DNA of 64,000 nt. Source: Toxorhynchites rutilus septentrionalis (Eukaryota > Arthropoda > Insecta > Diptera > Culicidae). This document shows, one piece after another, positions 19,289 through 28,486 of the stretch. The position numbers were made by a program, and so were the translations under genes. A model generated the notes under the pieces. That model made no database searches and was not told where the DNA came from. It was given only the letters and a program-made list of their open reading frames with translations. Each line of letters opens with the position of its first letter. Position 1 is the first letter of the stretch. The stretch is from assembly GCF_029784135.1 (NCBI RefSeq), contig NC_073745.1, positions 166,743,649 to 166,807,648 on the forward strand, given 5' to 3'.

Positions 19289-19854
19289 CCATATTTGATG
19301 GATTAGAGTTCAGAAAAGTTTTTTACAAGCCGAACGGAAAGGAGCACTTAGCGAAAATCGTGGTGTCGATGATAATTCGATACCGATAGGTGCCATGGAT
19401 ATGGATTTCATAATGAAGAATATGAAATATATGACATGATGTAGTGAATATATCCCCATATCGAAGAAATCATTTTGATGAAATTGCATTTTAAAATTAT
19501 TTGTGTACGAATGCCGCAATCGATAGTCGACTCAAATTTGCGTTGGGTAATTTCCTCGGAGGACTCGATTCCTCCTTTGAGCATTAATAATCTCTTTCTG
19601 GCAAAACGAAGTGGTATGAATCACATTTTTCGAAAGATAAAATGAAGATGTTTTCGGCCTATTTCCTTCAACCTCCAAACATCTCTTTCTCCCGTTTGTT
19701 GTTTTTGCGTTCGCTAATCCTTTCTCACAACACCCATTTCTCGTTTGAGAAATCGTTTAGTAAACATCGTTTGCCAGTGCGCGTAGATCTGGAATTCCTA
19801 AAGATTCATTGCACCTCTAATAAATTTCCGAAAGACGTGGCCTTACGTTGAACG
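19289..19854. other. No recognised feature downstream of the H3 pseudogene
   Basis: I see no coding region that I can name. cgaaagacgtggccttacgttgaacgcaattg leads into the next spacer repeat. Confidence 0.4.
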
Positions 19855-19975
19855 CAATTGATTAAAAAATCCAAAACGAAATGTATTTGGTCGCAGCATT
19901 ATATGAGTAGGAAGCAAATAATCGCTCTAAAATTACATGATTTTCGCGATGTGAAACATTTTCTGTTTTTCATGT
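19855..19975 (+). repeat. Histone-spacer repeat, copy 3 (split by insertions)
   Basis: attgattaaaaaatccaaaacgaaatgtatttggtcgcagcattatatg and ttttcgcgatgtgaaacattttctg match other copies. The continuation (gcgcatccaatattg) is found only after the SINE and the LOA LINE at 21986, so both inserted into this unit. Confidence 0.7.
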
Positions 19976-19982
19976 TATGCAT

Positions 19983-20131
19983 TTGTGGAGGCGATCTGGC
20001 GTAGTGGTAACATCCATGCCTCTCACGCTGAAGGTCACGAGTTCAATTCTCACTCCCGACATTCTTCCAAAAATGGAAGTAAAAGTGACGAACCAACCAA
20101 ATGAGTTGAAAATCACTATAATACAGATAAA
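19983..20131 (+). mobile_element. tRNA-Glu-derived SINE, copy 2
   Basis: Same family as 5148-5311 (gcgatctggcgtagtggtaac; cctctcacgctgaaggtcac; ttccaaaaatggaagtaaaag). It is flanked by atgttatgcat on both sides (19972-19982 and about 20132-20143). The 3' tail is only ataaaaga rather than a long A-run. Confidence 0.9.
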
Positions 20132-20147
20132 AGAATGTTATGCATCC

Positions 20148-21985
20148 AATTTTTTTTTTTATCCAAAATATATATTTTTATTAAGGCTCATATGGCGTCA
20201 ACCTGACGGGGCCGGGAGTTCAATATTTCGACAATGTTTGCCTTATAACTATGTTAGTAATATGTAACCGATTACTCGCGGTTAGTATTACAAGTGTTTT
20301 CGTAATTGTGATACTTCCTTTTGGGATGCAGCTGACCATTAATCAGCAACGGCCCCTAGTCTGTACCCCATATCTAGCGTGGTGCGTCTTCTCGACTCGA
20401 GGAATCCAGGATAGAATGGTCACTAGCCGGCGCAAACATCAGCTCGTGTAGAGTTGTCATGAGCGGTACCTTTGGCTCTTGTTGAATGATCAGTGGACTG
20501 CACAACCTTTGGCCCGTGTATCTGTAAAGAGTGTGTGTATGTATTGCCGCGACTAAGTAAAAGTTTATAGATCGGATAAGAGGGATATGAAACAGGGACA
20601 CAACGAAGGAAACATCATTAAACGTTGACATCGGCGTTTCTGAGGAACAGGTATAGATGAAGCAGAAGATCAGGATCACGGCTACCTAAGATATCCCGGA
20701 CGGGGATATCCGATTGTCTGCCTTTTGCTCTCAGTGCTCTAGAGAGCTGAGAGCGAGCAGCATGAAACCGGATACACGACCAGACAACATGCTCGATGTC
20801 GTGGTAGCCATCGCCACAATCACAAAGATTGTTTGCTGTGAGCCCAATGCGATAGAGATGCGCGTTTAGGTTGTAGTGATTGGACATAAGCCGAGATATC
20901 ACGCGAATGAAATCACGACCTACATTCAATCCCTTAAACCAAGCTTTCGTCGAAACCTTAGGAATAATCGTGTGTAACCAGCGACCGAACTCATCTTCAC
21001 TCCACATGCGCTGCCAACTAACGAGTGTGTCCTGTCGAGGAATGTGAAAAAATTCATTATAGGCAATTTGCCTTTCAAAAAGTGTGCCTTCTGAAGCGCC
21101 CACCTTAGCTAGCGAGTCCGCTTTCTCATTCCCCGGAATCGAGCAATGAGAGGGAACCCATGCTAAGGTAATCTTGAATAATTTTTCGACCAAAACACTC
21201 AATAGATGTCTTATTCTTGTTAGGAAATTTATCAACTTTCATTGAACGAATTGCCTCTATTGAGCTGAGACTGTCTGAAAAAATAAAATAATGGTCGATG
21301 GGCAGTGTTTCAATGATCCCTAGAGCATAGTATATCGCACCCATTTCTGCGACATACACGGAACAAGGATCTTTGAGTTTGAAAGAGGCACTAGAATTTT
21401 CATTGAAGATGCCGAAGCCAGTGGACCCGTTTATGAATGAACCGTCAGTAAAGAACATTTTATCAGATCTAACTTTCCCATATTCTGCCGAAAATATCGG
21501 CGGAATAGAATCGGAGCGTAGATGATCTGGGATTCCATGGATTTTTTGTCGCATGGACAGATCAAAATTGACAGAGGAATTGCAAAAGTATGGGAAGCAA
21601 ACTTGGTTGGAGATGCCCGGTGAAGGGTGCACTTCATGGGTAAGGAAATCATGGTACAAAGACATAAAACTTGACTGAGGAGTCAGTTGGAGTAGATTTT
21701 CGAAGTTATCAATCACCAATGGATTCATGATCTTGCAACGGATGAGAAATCTGTAGGATAATTCTGTGAATCGAAGAGAAAGCGGGGGTACTCCTGCCAA
21801 GACTTCGAGACTCATCGTATGTGTCGAATGCAAACACCCCTTTGCTATACGCAAGCAACGATATTGTATTCTCTCCAGCTTGAGAATATGAATCCTGGCA
21901 GCTGATCGGAAGCAAAAATTGCCATATTCTAACACTGATAATATCGTTGTTTTATACAACTGAATGAGGTCTCCTGGATGGGCGC
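20148..21985 (-). mobile_element. LOA/Lian-type LINE, 5'-truncated
   Basis: Minus-strand element ending in an A-tail (T-run at 20148-20160), with target duplication gcatccaat at 20139-20147 and 21986-21994. It holds the C-terminal part of ORF2 and a 3' UTR of about 450 bp. Everything upstream of the end of the RT domain is missing. Confidence 0.88.
20627..21959 (-). pseudogene. ORF2 C-terminal fragment (RT tail and RNase H) of LOA-type LINE
   Basis: From 21959 on the minus strand: YKTTILSVLEYGNFCF, KLERIQYRCLRIAKGC and MSLEVLAGVPPL are the thumb region after the RT. RNase H follows with MFFTDGSFINGSTGFG, VYVAEMGAIYYAL and FSDSLSSIEAI. A frameshift near 21200-21235 separates this from the second half, which has ITLAWVPSHCSIPGNEKADSLA and the C-terminal finger CDCGDGYHDIEHVVWSC. 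Stop near 20627. These motifs match LOA-clade elements such as Lian of Aedes. One frameshift and 5' truncation make it dead. Confidence 0.88.
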
Positions 21986-22009
21986 ATCCAATATTGTATA
22001 CGAAAATTT

Positions 22010-22195
22010 GCTACTGATGGGGAAAATTATATTCAGAAGCTTTCCTGTTAATTGCGATTGATTGAAAAATCACAAAACCAAATGTATTTGGTTGCAGTGT
22101 TATATGGATAGAAAACATTAAAATAAACTCTTTCGCATGAATGTATTTTTTCAATTCCCAGGGGAACTGGCAGATTATTTTTCAGCAACGATGAT
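22010..22195 (+). repeat. Histone-spacer repeat, copy 4
   Basis: ttcagaagctttcctgttaattg, tagaaaacattaaaataaactctttcgcatgaatg, and aggggaactggcagattatttttcagcaacgat follow the order of the other copies. Confidence 0.78.
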
Positions 22196-22254
22196 AGTTA
22201 CGAGAGTTCCGCGCGAGTATGTGTGTGTGTGGCGGCTGTTCCGATGTTCCAAGC

Positions 22255-22400
22255 GGAACCGTGGCATCGCTCTCCTCCTGATGGATTCCCTTCTGGCCTA
22301 AGGTGCACAAACAGGCTCATGGTGACACCGTTCACCAGCGCTTTCGTGATAAACGAAGTTAGCTTCACCACAACAGCTACAACATGCTCCAATCGCTGTT
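22255..22400 (-). pseudogene. Possible linker histone H1 fragment
   Basis: The minus strand reads VVVKLTSFITKALVNGVT then SLFVHL. This resembles the H1 winged-helix segment (KLxxFIKKxLxxxVVNG, then a short loop). It lies between histone-spacer repeat sequences, which supports the idea. A TATA-like tatataagctcgg lies at 22422-22435 in minus orientation. The N- and C-terminal parts are not recognisable. The call is weak and rests on about 20 residues plus context. Confidence 0.35.
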
Positions 22401-22599
22401 CAATTATAACTGAGTGGGTTTCCGAGCTTATATACCGATTGGTGATTTCAATAGCCTGTTTTGAAAGCAATTTTAAGGCTATTGAAACAATTTTATGGAA
22501 GAAAAAGTAACAAGTATATAACGCGTAGACATTTTATCTTTCGAATGAAGTGTTCATCATATCATTTCGTTCAGTTGTTTAAGAGCTATTAACGCTCAA

Positions 22600-22975
22600 A
22601 ATCTCGGTCTCCGGCGTAACGCTTTCGTAACTCGAAACTTTGATTTTACACCCCGGTGTAGAAATGAAAGACGTAATCCTACGTCGAAAAAAATTCTATG
22701 CCAAATGTCTAAAAATTGCATGAAACGTCTACTGTGATTTCGAAAAAAAATTTTTGGTCAAAAATCGACACTGTGAGACTTTTTTTCGGAATAAATACGA
22801 GATAAACCCTATAGTTTAGGGTGCCAACATATATGGTCATCTTGGTTTTTCATATAGAAATTCGAGGGAAATGTTGAATTTACGATAAAATACCCAATGC
22901 AATCGATGTTTCATGCAACTTTAAGACATTTGGCATCATTTTTCTTTTGAATACACCATTTTCATGTACGTCATT
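22600..22975. mobile_element. MITE family B, copy 2 (rearranged, partial)
   Basis: Contains gaaaaaaaatttttggtcaaaaatcgacactgtgagac, tttagggtgccaacatatatggtcatc and gcaactttaagacatttggcatcattttt, all shared with 50324-50898, but in a shuffled, diverged arrangement. Confidence 0.6.
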
Positions 22976-23084
22976 CTACGCATAGTTGTTAGTTGTTGTT
23001 ACTTTTTGACAATTTTCTCCTCCATTAGGGAGGAGGAGAGTGTGGTATGTTTTGCGGGTGTTTTATGGGTTGAGATGGGTGGGT

Positions 23085-23525
23085 TTTACGCTCCACAACT
23101 ACGGACGCTCCACAACTACGAACTTGCTCGCCTTCACATCGCATGTCACCGACGGCTTTTCGAAGGGAAGCCAGACAGACGCTATCTATACTGACTTGTC
23201 AGCTGCCTTCGACAAGCTGAACCACGCAATCGTAGTGGCCATGTTGGAACGCATGGCAGTTTGCGGTAGTCTGCTGCAATGGTTCCAATCTTATCTGACG
23301 GGCGGAACAAACTGAGTGAAGATTGGCGATCATCTATCCTCACATTTTGCATCGTTCCCTGGAATACCACAGGGCAGCCATCTCGACCCACTTGTTTTTT
23401 GAAGTCACATCAACGATTGCAACTATTCATTAGATGGTCCACGATTACTATACGCGGATGATATGAAAATCTTCTGTCACATTAGAAGGATCGATGACGC
23501 CGCGTTCCCTTAAAAGCAACTGGAT
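23085..23525 (+). pseudogene. Jockey-type LINE reverse transcriptase fragment
   Basis: The translation gives YGRSTTTNLLAFTSHVTDGF, then TDAIYTDLSAAFDKLNHAI, VCGSLLQWFQSYLTG, a stop, then KIGDHLS, PGIPQGSHLDPLVF, and LLYADDMKIF with the catalytic YADD (23450). Stops and at least two frameshifts break it. It covers only the palm of the RT, with no endonuclease and no 3' end. Confidence 0.85.
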
Positions 23526-23931
23526 TCCTTTACCATGGTGATAGCTGACGTTTTAACTTCAAGAATCGACAGTCCTGCAATTCTCCAAAGGACCAATCTT
23601 TTAGCTCGCCGAAGGCAACTTCGGAATACTGCGCTTCTTTGGTTTCCCACCCGGCGAACGAATTATGGTGCTTACGGTGCTGTTACAGACCTTCTGCGAG
23701 TTTTCTACCGTGTAGTTTCTGTGTTTGATTTTAACCTGTCAAGTGACTGTATTAAGCGTAAATTTGTAATGTTTTATAGACCTTGACTCTGGACAATGCA
23801 ATTTTTAATGTTATAATATTTTAGGCTAAATTTAGATACTAAGACTACCATTGGGACCCCGAGCCTGTTGGCGACATAACATAAACATAACATACCACGT
23901 GGAAATTTTTGGGAGCCTGATCTGATGCAGC
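23526..23931. other. Decayed LINE 3' region, no intact feature
   Basis: ataacataaacataacat at 23875 and short frames continue from the RT fragment without clear motifs. A cysteine- or histidine-type finger is not seen. The region ends at the terminus of the next DNA element. Confidence 0.4.
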
Positions 23932-24024
23932 TTAAAGGTGCTGCCCCACGGACGCTATTTCTAGTATATAGTGAGTTATGTGATAGAAAACTGAAGTATA
24001 TCATCGTAGAAACACCAAAACTAT

Positions 24025-24693
24025 GGGCCTGATTCTCGAATACACTTCACGGTGGAAACAAAATGAACGGCACGGCATTGAACTACGTTTTACGAGTTAG
24101 TGAAGTGTCGAAGATAATGATGAGTTTTCAGGCAGAATGAGCACTTTTCAAATAAAAAATCATTAATGAAAATTAACTTCTTCGTATCAAACTGGTATTC
24201 AATGTGAGTGGAAAACTTTGTTTTCTACATGTGATATAATAATCTCATACAAAAATTTCATCTGAAGATAATTTGATATTATAATGATATGTTTAGTGGG
24301 AATTAATTGAATGGCGTTAACGTTCCCATGGAACTTTTGCCGTCTCAACGTATGCATTACCTAGCGTCATTTATTAATACTTAGTTGAGATTTCTTAAGC
24401 CAAATAACACGCCTTGAATGTATTCCGAGGGGCAAGCTCTAGAATACGCGCGACCACAGTGCAAGTCGAAGGAAATTTCTTTGACGAAAAATCCCCCGGC
24501 CAGAACGGGAATCGAACCCGAACACCCGGCATGATAATGTGAGACGCTAACCACTCGGCCACGGATGCACCACCTGTTTAGTGGGAAACTAATTTCGTAT
24601 CCAGATGTCGACACCGTACCGTTTTCATCGCGAATACGTTTCATTCCGTTTCCACCGTGAAGTGTATTCGTAGTGTATTCGAGAATCAGGCCC
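24025..24693. mobile_element. MITE family A, copy 2, carrying a SINE
   Basis: Ends gggcctgattctcgaatacac and its complement gagaatcaggccc. Body as in 49822-50221 but with orientation reversed. Interrupted at 24303-24574 by a SINE. Confidence 0.88.
24303..24574 (-). mobile_element. tRNA-derived SINE family 2, copy 1
   Basis: On the minus strand it starts near tgcatccgtggccgagtggttagcg (A-box) and ttcgggttcgattcccg (B-box), followed by ggggatttttcgtcaaag, a body and a 3' end near aacgttaacgccattc. tgtttagtgggaa is present at both flanks (24290-24302 and 24574-24586), a 13-bp duplication. Confidence 0.9.
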
Positions 24694-25174
24694 TATGAGG
24701 TGATAGTTAATAGTTATGACTTGCGAGTAACAGTTTTTAGCTATAACATAGAGAAAATAATTTTATCGTGTGTACACTCTAGTACTAGTTTTCATGTCAT
24801 AGCTGCTAACCAAGGCGATTATATTAATGTATAACAGGTGAAGCAAGATCATCACTTCAACAAGAAGGGGATTACGGTTTGTGGAGCGGGGGTTGTTTGT
24901 TTTGTTATTGCTAGGATATGCCATTTTTTGCATTTTCACATGCGAGAGTACCAGAGAGTCCTACAAAATCATCCCTTCTTTTTCACATAAATTCGCGAAA
25001 TCCGAACATAGTAGGCATCGTTCGAATAAGCGTCGCAGCAGTTTGTAGAGAGCCGCCGGAAGCATTCTGATACTGTTAGTAAACAATACTGACAGCAATT
25101 CCAATATGGCTGAAAGTGCATTTCATATGATTGTTTCATCTGGTATATATAGAGGCGCCTTGCTGCTAACTATC

Positions 25175-25200
25175 AACTATTCCGTCATGACGGAATAGTT
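25175..25200. repeat. 26-bp perfect palindrome
   Basis: The half AACTATTCCGTCA is followed by its exact complement with no spacer. It lies inside the Harbinger-like element, upstream of the MADF-like exons. Confidence 0.9.
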
Positions 25201-25241
25201 CATAGCTCCTATGTCGTAGCTATCTGACAATCTATCGCGCT

Positions 25242-25665
25242 TTGGCGGCACTGCTGTTTTGTTGTTCTGACAACATATTATTAATTTTGCGCGTTTTTTG
25301 TGATGGTGATGGTTTTGATTGGTTGAATTATGTTTGCGCGAAGGGGCACAAAAAAGCCCGGGATGTCATAACTGCCGAGCTGGGGACTGACGAAGAGACG
25401 GTCATAAAAACTATCAACGATTCAAAGGCGCAGTTTTCATGTAAAATCATTATTAAAAAATATAAAATTAATTGCTTTTTTTAATGTTCAATGACTTTGA
25501 TTGATTTTAGGAGAGTGTACTAAAGTGCGCAAAGGTAGAAAGAGTGGTGCTGGTGGCAGCGAGTTGTATATACCCAAATGGATATATTATTCTGCATTTC
25601 AGTTTCTCGTCCGAGGGAAATCGGGATCGGGAGAATTTGACTCACTGGGAAAATAACCTTTTCTG
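25242..25665 (+). pseudogene. MADF-domain-like gene fragment, two exons
   Basis: A frame open from about 25242 to 25440 reads ITAELGTDEETVIKTINDSK, like the middle of a MADF domain. A GT-AG segment (about 25441-25511, ending ttgattttag) precedes a second block reading KGRKSGAGGSELYIPKWIYY then SAFQFLV, which closely resembles the C-terminal half of MADF (SGxG, PKWxxxxxLxFL). The N-terminal part lacks a clear ATG and the first tryptophan region, so it may be decayed or have an unseen upstream exon. Stop near 25660. MADF domains bind DNA and accompany PIF/Harbinger transposases. Confidence 0.5.
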
Positions 25666-26159
25666 GAATTAAACATAGAACGTGTTGAGAAATTTCGATT
25701 TTCAATTACGTAGCATATGACAGCATATGACAAGAAGAAGATTTATTTTGTGCTCAAAAGATATCCAATTGAGTGCTCAGTCTGTTGGAAAATGTGTTAT
25801 CATTTTGATTTTTTAATTGTTAACTCGTTTAATTGTACAGCATCAGTCGATCAATATGATGTAGTAGCAAGATTTTTTGCTCTCGTTTTTCATCTTTAAA
25901 CCATTACTAGGACAGAATCGATAGCAATCTATACAATATCAGAAGAAATATTCAAATCGGTTTCCAGTTCTTCTCGGAATATCAGTTTCACAGTGATTAA
26001 ATTGAAGTATTTTTGTTTGAACTGTTTTAGTGCTGAAAGAGCAATCATTGATGTTACCAATAGCACATTATTACTTATCGAGACTTTTCAAAAGTCTTTA
26101 AAACTCCCCTGAATCAATGATCCTTCCAAATTAAAAAAAAACTTAAAAAGCTTGTTTCT

Positions 26160-26340
26160 GTTTCAGAATGATACACCCAAAAACAATGATTATCAAAATG
26201 AGTAGGACGTGAAAGACTCGTCGGAATCAAAGGGGAATCAGCCTCCCATTCCAACTACGGGTGCAGAAGTTCAATCTCCTATTCCGAGAATCATACCACC
26301 ATGTGTATCAAAACCAAATAAGAACCTGCGGGTTTCCTGA
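26160..26340 (+). other. Possible further exon of the MADF-like gene
   Basis: Following ctgtttcag, a frame rich in P, S and N (GNQPPIPTTGAEVQSPIPRI) runs to a stop at about 26340, with one stop near its start. It has low-complexity linker character only; the link to the MADF block is by position. Confidence 0.25.
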
Positions 26341-26698
26341 GTTTGTCTTTTGAGAAGTATATATGTCAGAACTGCCGCGATTTTTTTCTTCTTCTGTTTA
26401 AGATTTATGTCCATGTTTATGTTCTGATAAAATTATTTCTGTGATAACACTCACAAAAATAGATTGAATTATTTATGGCTGTCAACCAAACAATACAGAA
26501 AAACAAAAATTACTCGTTTGTACACCAAAAAACTGTAGGTCATAGTACTAAACGATAGTTTTCTACTACATAGCTTCTATTATGTCATAGCTCAAACTTT
26601 CCAAAATTGTATCCGAAATCTCATAGAACTATGACTATCACGTCTATGTTATATAGAACTATATCATAAATTTCATGCGCCGTGGGGCAGCACCTTAA

Positions 26699-27036
26699 GA
26701 TGCATCATTCCTGATACTGACTATTTAAATCCGTTGCTCCGTTCTTGAGTTAAATCGAATGGACACCAAATCATTTTTATTTATATAGATCAAGTTAATA
26801 AATACGTAGTTACCTTCATTTGATTTATTTAAAAACTCATTGTTGAAAAAAAAACAATTTTTTTTAAGCTCATTGTGAAAACATAAACACAAACGAAACA
26901 TAACCGTTATTTAATTGAATGCATGGTGAAATAAAAAAACAATTTTCCCTTGAAAATCATTTTGAATTATTTTTAAGCATTTGTTTATTTTTTTCCCTCA
27001 TCTTGAATTTTGGCCATCTTGAATTTTGCCCATAAA
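26699..27036. other. AT-rich flank / possible 5' UTR of the next LINE
   Basis: AT-rich sequence with A- and T-runs. catcttgaatttt is repeated at 27000 and 27014 just before ORF1. I cannot place the exact 5' end of the LINE. Confidence 0.4.
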
Positions 27037-28425
27037 ATGTCACTGAGCACCGGTCAAATGACCGGTAGCTCCCCCACTCCACCTGGGCTTCCCCCAGAAG
27101 AACCTCCTGGATTCCAAGACCACGGGAAAATCCCGCATTATATGCGGGGTGATAATGAGTTGAATCAAACTATAGTTCTAGTTTTGCAGCGAAAAATGGA
27201 AGAAGATAAAACAAAAAATCCAGAGAAGAATGAGAGGAAGATGATACCTCGCCTCCCTGAACCATTCATCATCGAAACTTCAGTTGAACTAGCAGTAGGC
27301 AAAAAAGAAGCTAAAACTATTAAAGCCTCCCGCGAAGGACGTCGATACCTTCTCCGAACGAAGTCGAGAACAATTACAGAAAAGCTGACTAAAATGACGG
27401 AACTCATAGATAAAACAGAAATTGAAATATTCGTCCATCCTACTCTGAATACGGTACAGGGAACGGTGTATGAACCGGACTCCATCAATACCGATGTGAA
27501 TGTGTTAACTGGGAAGTTGAAATCGCAAGGTGTACAATCAATTCGACGTATAAAAAAACGAATAAACGGAGACCTACAAAACACCCCTTTACTGGTCATA
27601 ACGTTCAATGGCTCGGTTCTACCCAAGTATGTATACTTTGGTATGCTACGAATTGCAGTACGCCCATACTATCCACTGCCCCTGCTCTGTTTCAAATGCG
27701 GTGCTTATGGTCACCCACAAAAATTCTGCCCACAACAAAATAGTATCTGTATGAGATGCTCACAGGCCTCTCACCTTGCTGATGGAGAGCGGTGTGAAAA
27801 TCCCCCTCACTGTTTTCATTGTAAGAACGGGCACCCAACAACATCTCGTGACTGCCCAAAATACAAGGAGGAGAATCAAATTGTTCATATCAAAGTGAAC
27901 CAGTGTATCTCTTTCATTGAAGCAAGGCGTATATATAACGAAGAAAATAAAAAGGAAACAATTGCGCGAGTTATCCAGAACCAACTGAAGCAAGAATTAA
28001 CGGCCAAGGACATATTGATAGCAAATCTGCAGAAGCAAGTAGACCTCTTAGCAAAACAAGTTGCCCAACACAAATCAGCTTTGAAACAACGTTCTCAAAG
28101 TCGTCCTTCAACCCCAAAAACCCCACTCACCCAACCAAACACAGTAGCCAAGACAGGATCTTCACCAAGCCAAAAAACTACAGCATCGCAGCAAAACAAC
28201 ACTCGTTTATCAAGAAAAGACCAAGCTTTCATTTCGCCATCAGCTAGTTGGAAAAACAATTCAATCAGCGATCACGAACAAGAACCGGACTACGATACTC
28301 GAAATCGGAGCAGAAGTGGAAAAAGACCTATGGATATATCACCAATTGACTCACACAAAACTGGGGGCAAGCGTACAGTGACAAAACCATGTACAAGGAG
28401 CACTACCATTAACTTGGACGATTGA
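27037..28425 (+). CDS. ORF1 (gag-like) of second I-clade LINE
   Basis: About 462 aa from the ATG at 27037; an in-frame ATG-type start nine codons earlier (27010) is less likely since the 27037 start precedes the conserved part. Knuckles lie at about residues 218-275: CFKCGAYGHPQKFC, CMRCSQASHLADGERC, CFHCKNGHPTTSRDC, followed by PKYKEENQIVHIKV as in the other I-clade ORF1. A coiled-coil-like stretch (LIANLQKQVDLLAKQVAQ) follows, then a long Ser/Thr/Pro/Gln-rich tail ending in a basic segment. The reading frame is intact although ORF2 is not. Confidence 0.85.
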   Translation: MSLSTGQMTGSSPTPPGLPPEEPPGFQDHGKIPHYMRGDNELNQTIVLVLQRKMEEDKTKNPEKNERKMIPRLPEPFIIETSVELAVGKKEAKTIKASREGRRYLLRTKSRTITEKLTKMTELIDKTEIEIFVHPTLNTVQGTVYEPDSINTDVNVLTGKLKSQGVQSIRRIKKRINGDLQNTPLLVITFNGSVLPKYVYFGMLRIAVRPYYPLPLLCFKCGAYGHPQKFCPQQNSICMRCSQASHLADGERCENPPHCFHCKNGHPTTSRDCPKYKEENQIVHIKVNQCISFIEARRIYNEENKKETIARVIQNQLKQELTAKDILIANLQKQVDLLAKQVAQHKSALKQRSQSRPSTPKTPLTQPNTVAKTGSSPSQKTTASQQNNTRLSRKDQAFISPSASWKNNSISDHEQEPDYDTRNRSRSGKRPMDISPIDSHKTGGKRTVTKPCTRSTTINLDD

Positions 28426-28486
28426 TGGATCGAAAACTCATCAATAAATCTACTTAACACACCGTGTTACTGACTCTGCGACGGAC

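Larger units (their letters stand above)
23936..26695. mobile_element. PIF/Harbinger-like element with MADF-like exons
   Basis: A 16-bp perfect terminal inverted repeat (aggtgctgccccacgg at 23936 and its complement ending at 26695) is flanked by TAA on both sides (23933-23935, 26696-26698). TAA-type 3-bp duplications and a MADF/Myb-like accessory gene are features of PIF/Harbinger transposons. No DDE transposase is recognisable, so this is a non-autonomous derivative of 2.76 kb. It is itself interrupted by a family A MITE, which in turn holds a SINE. Confidence 0.72.
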
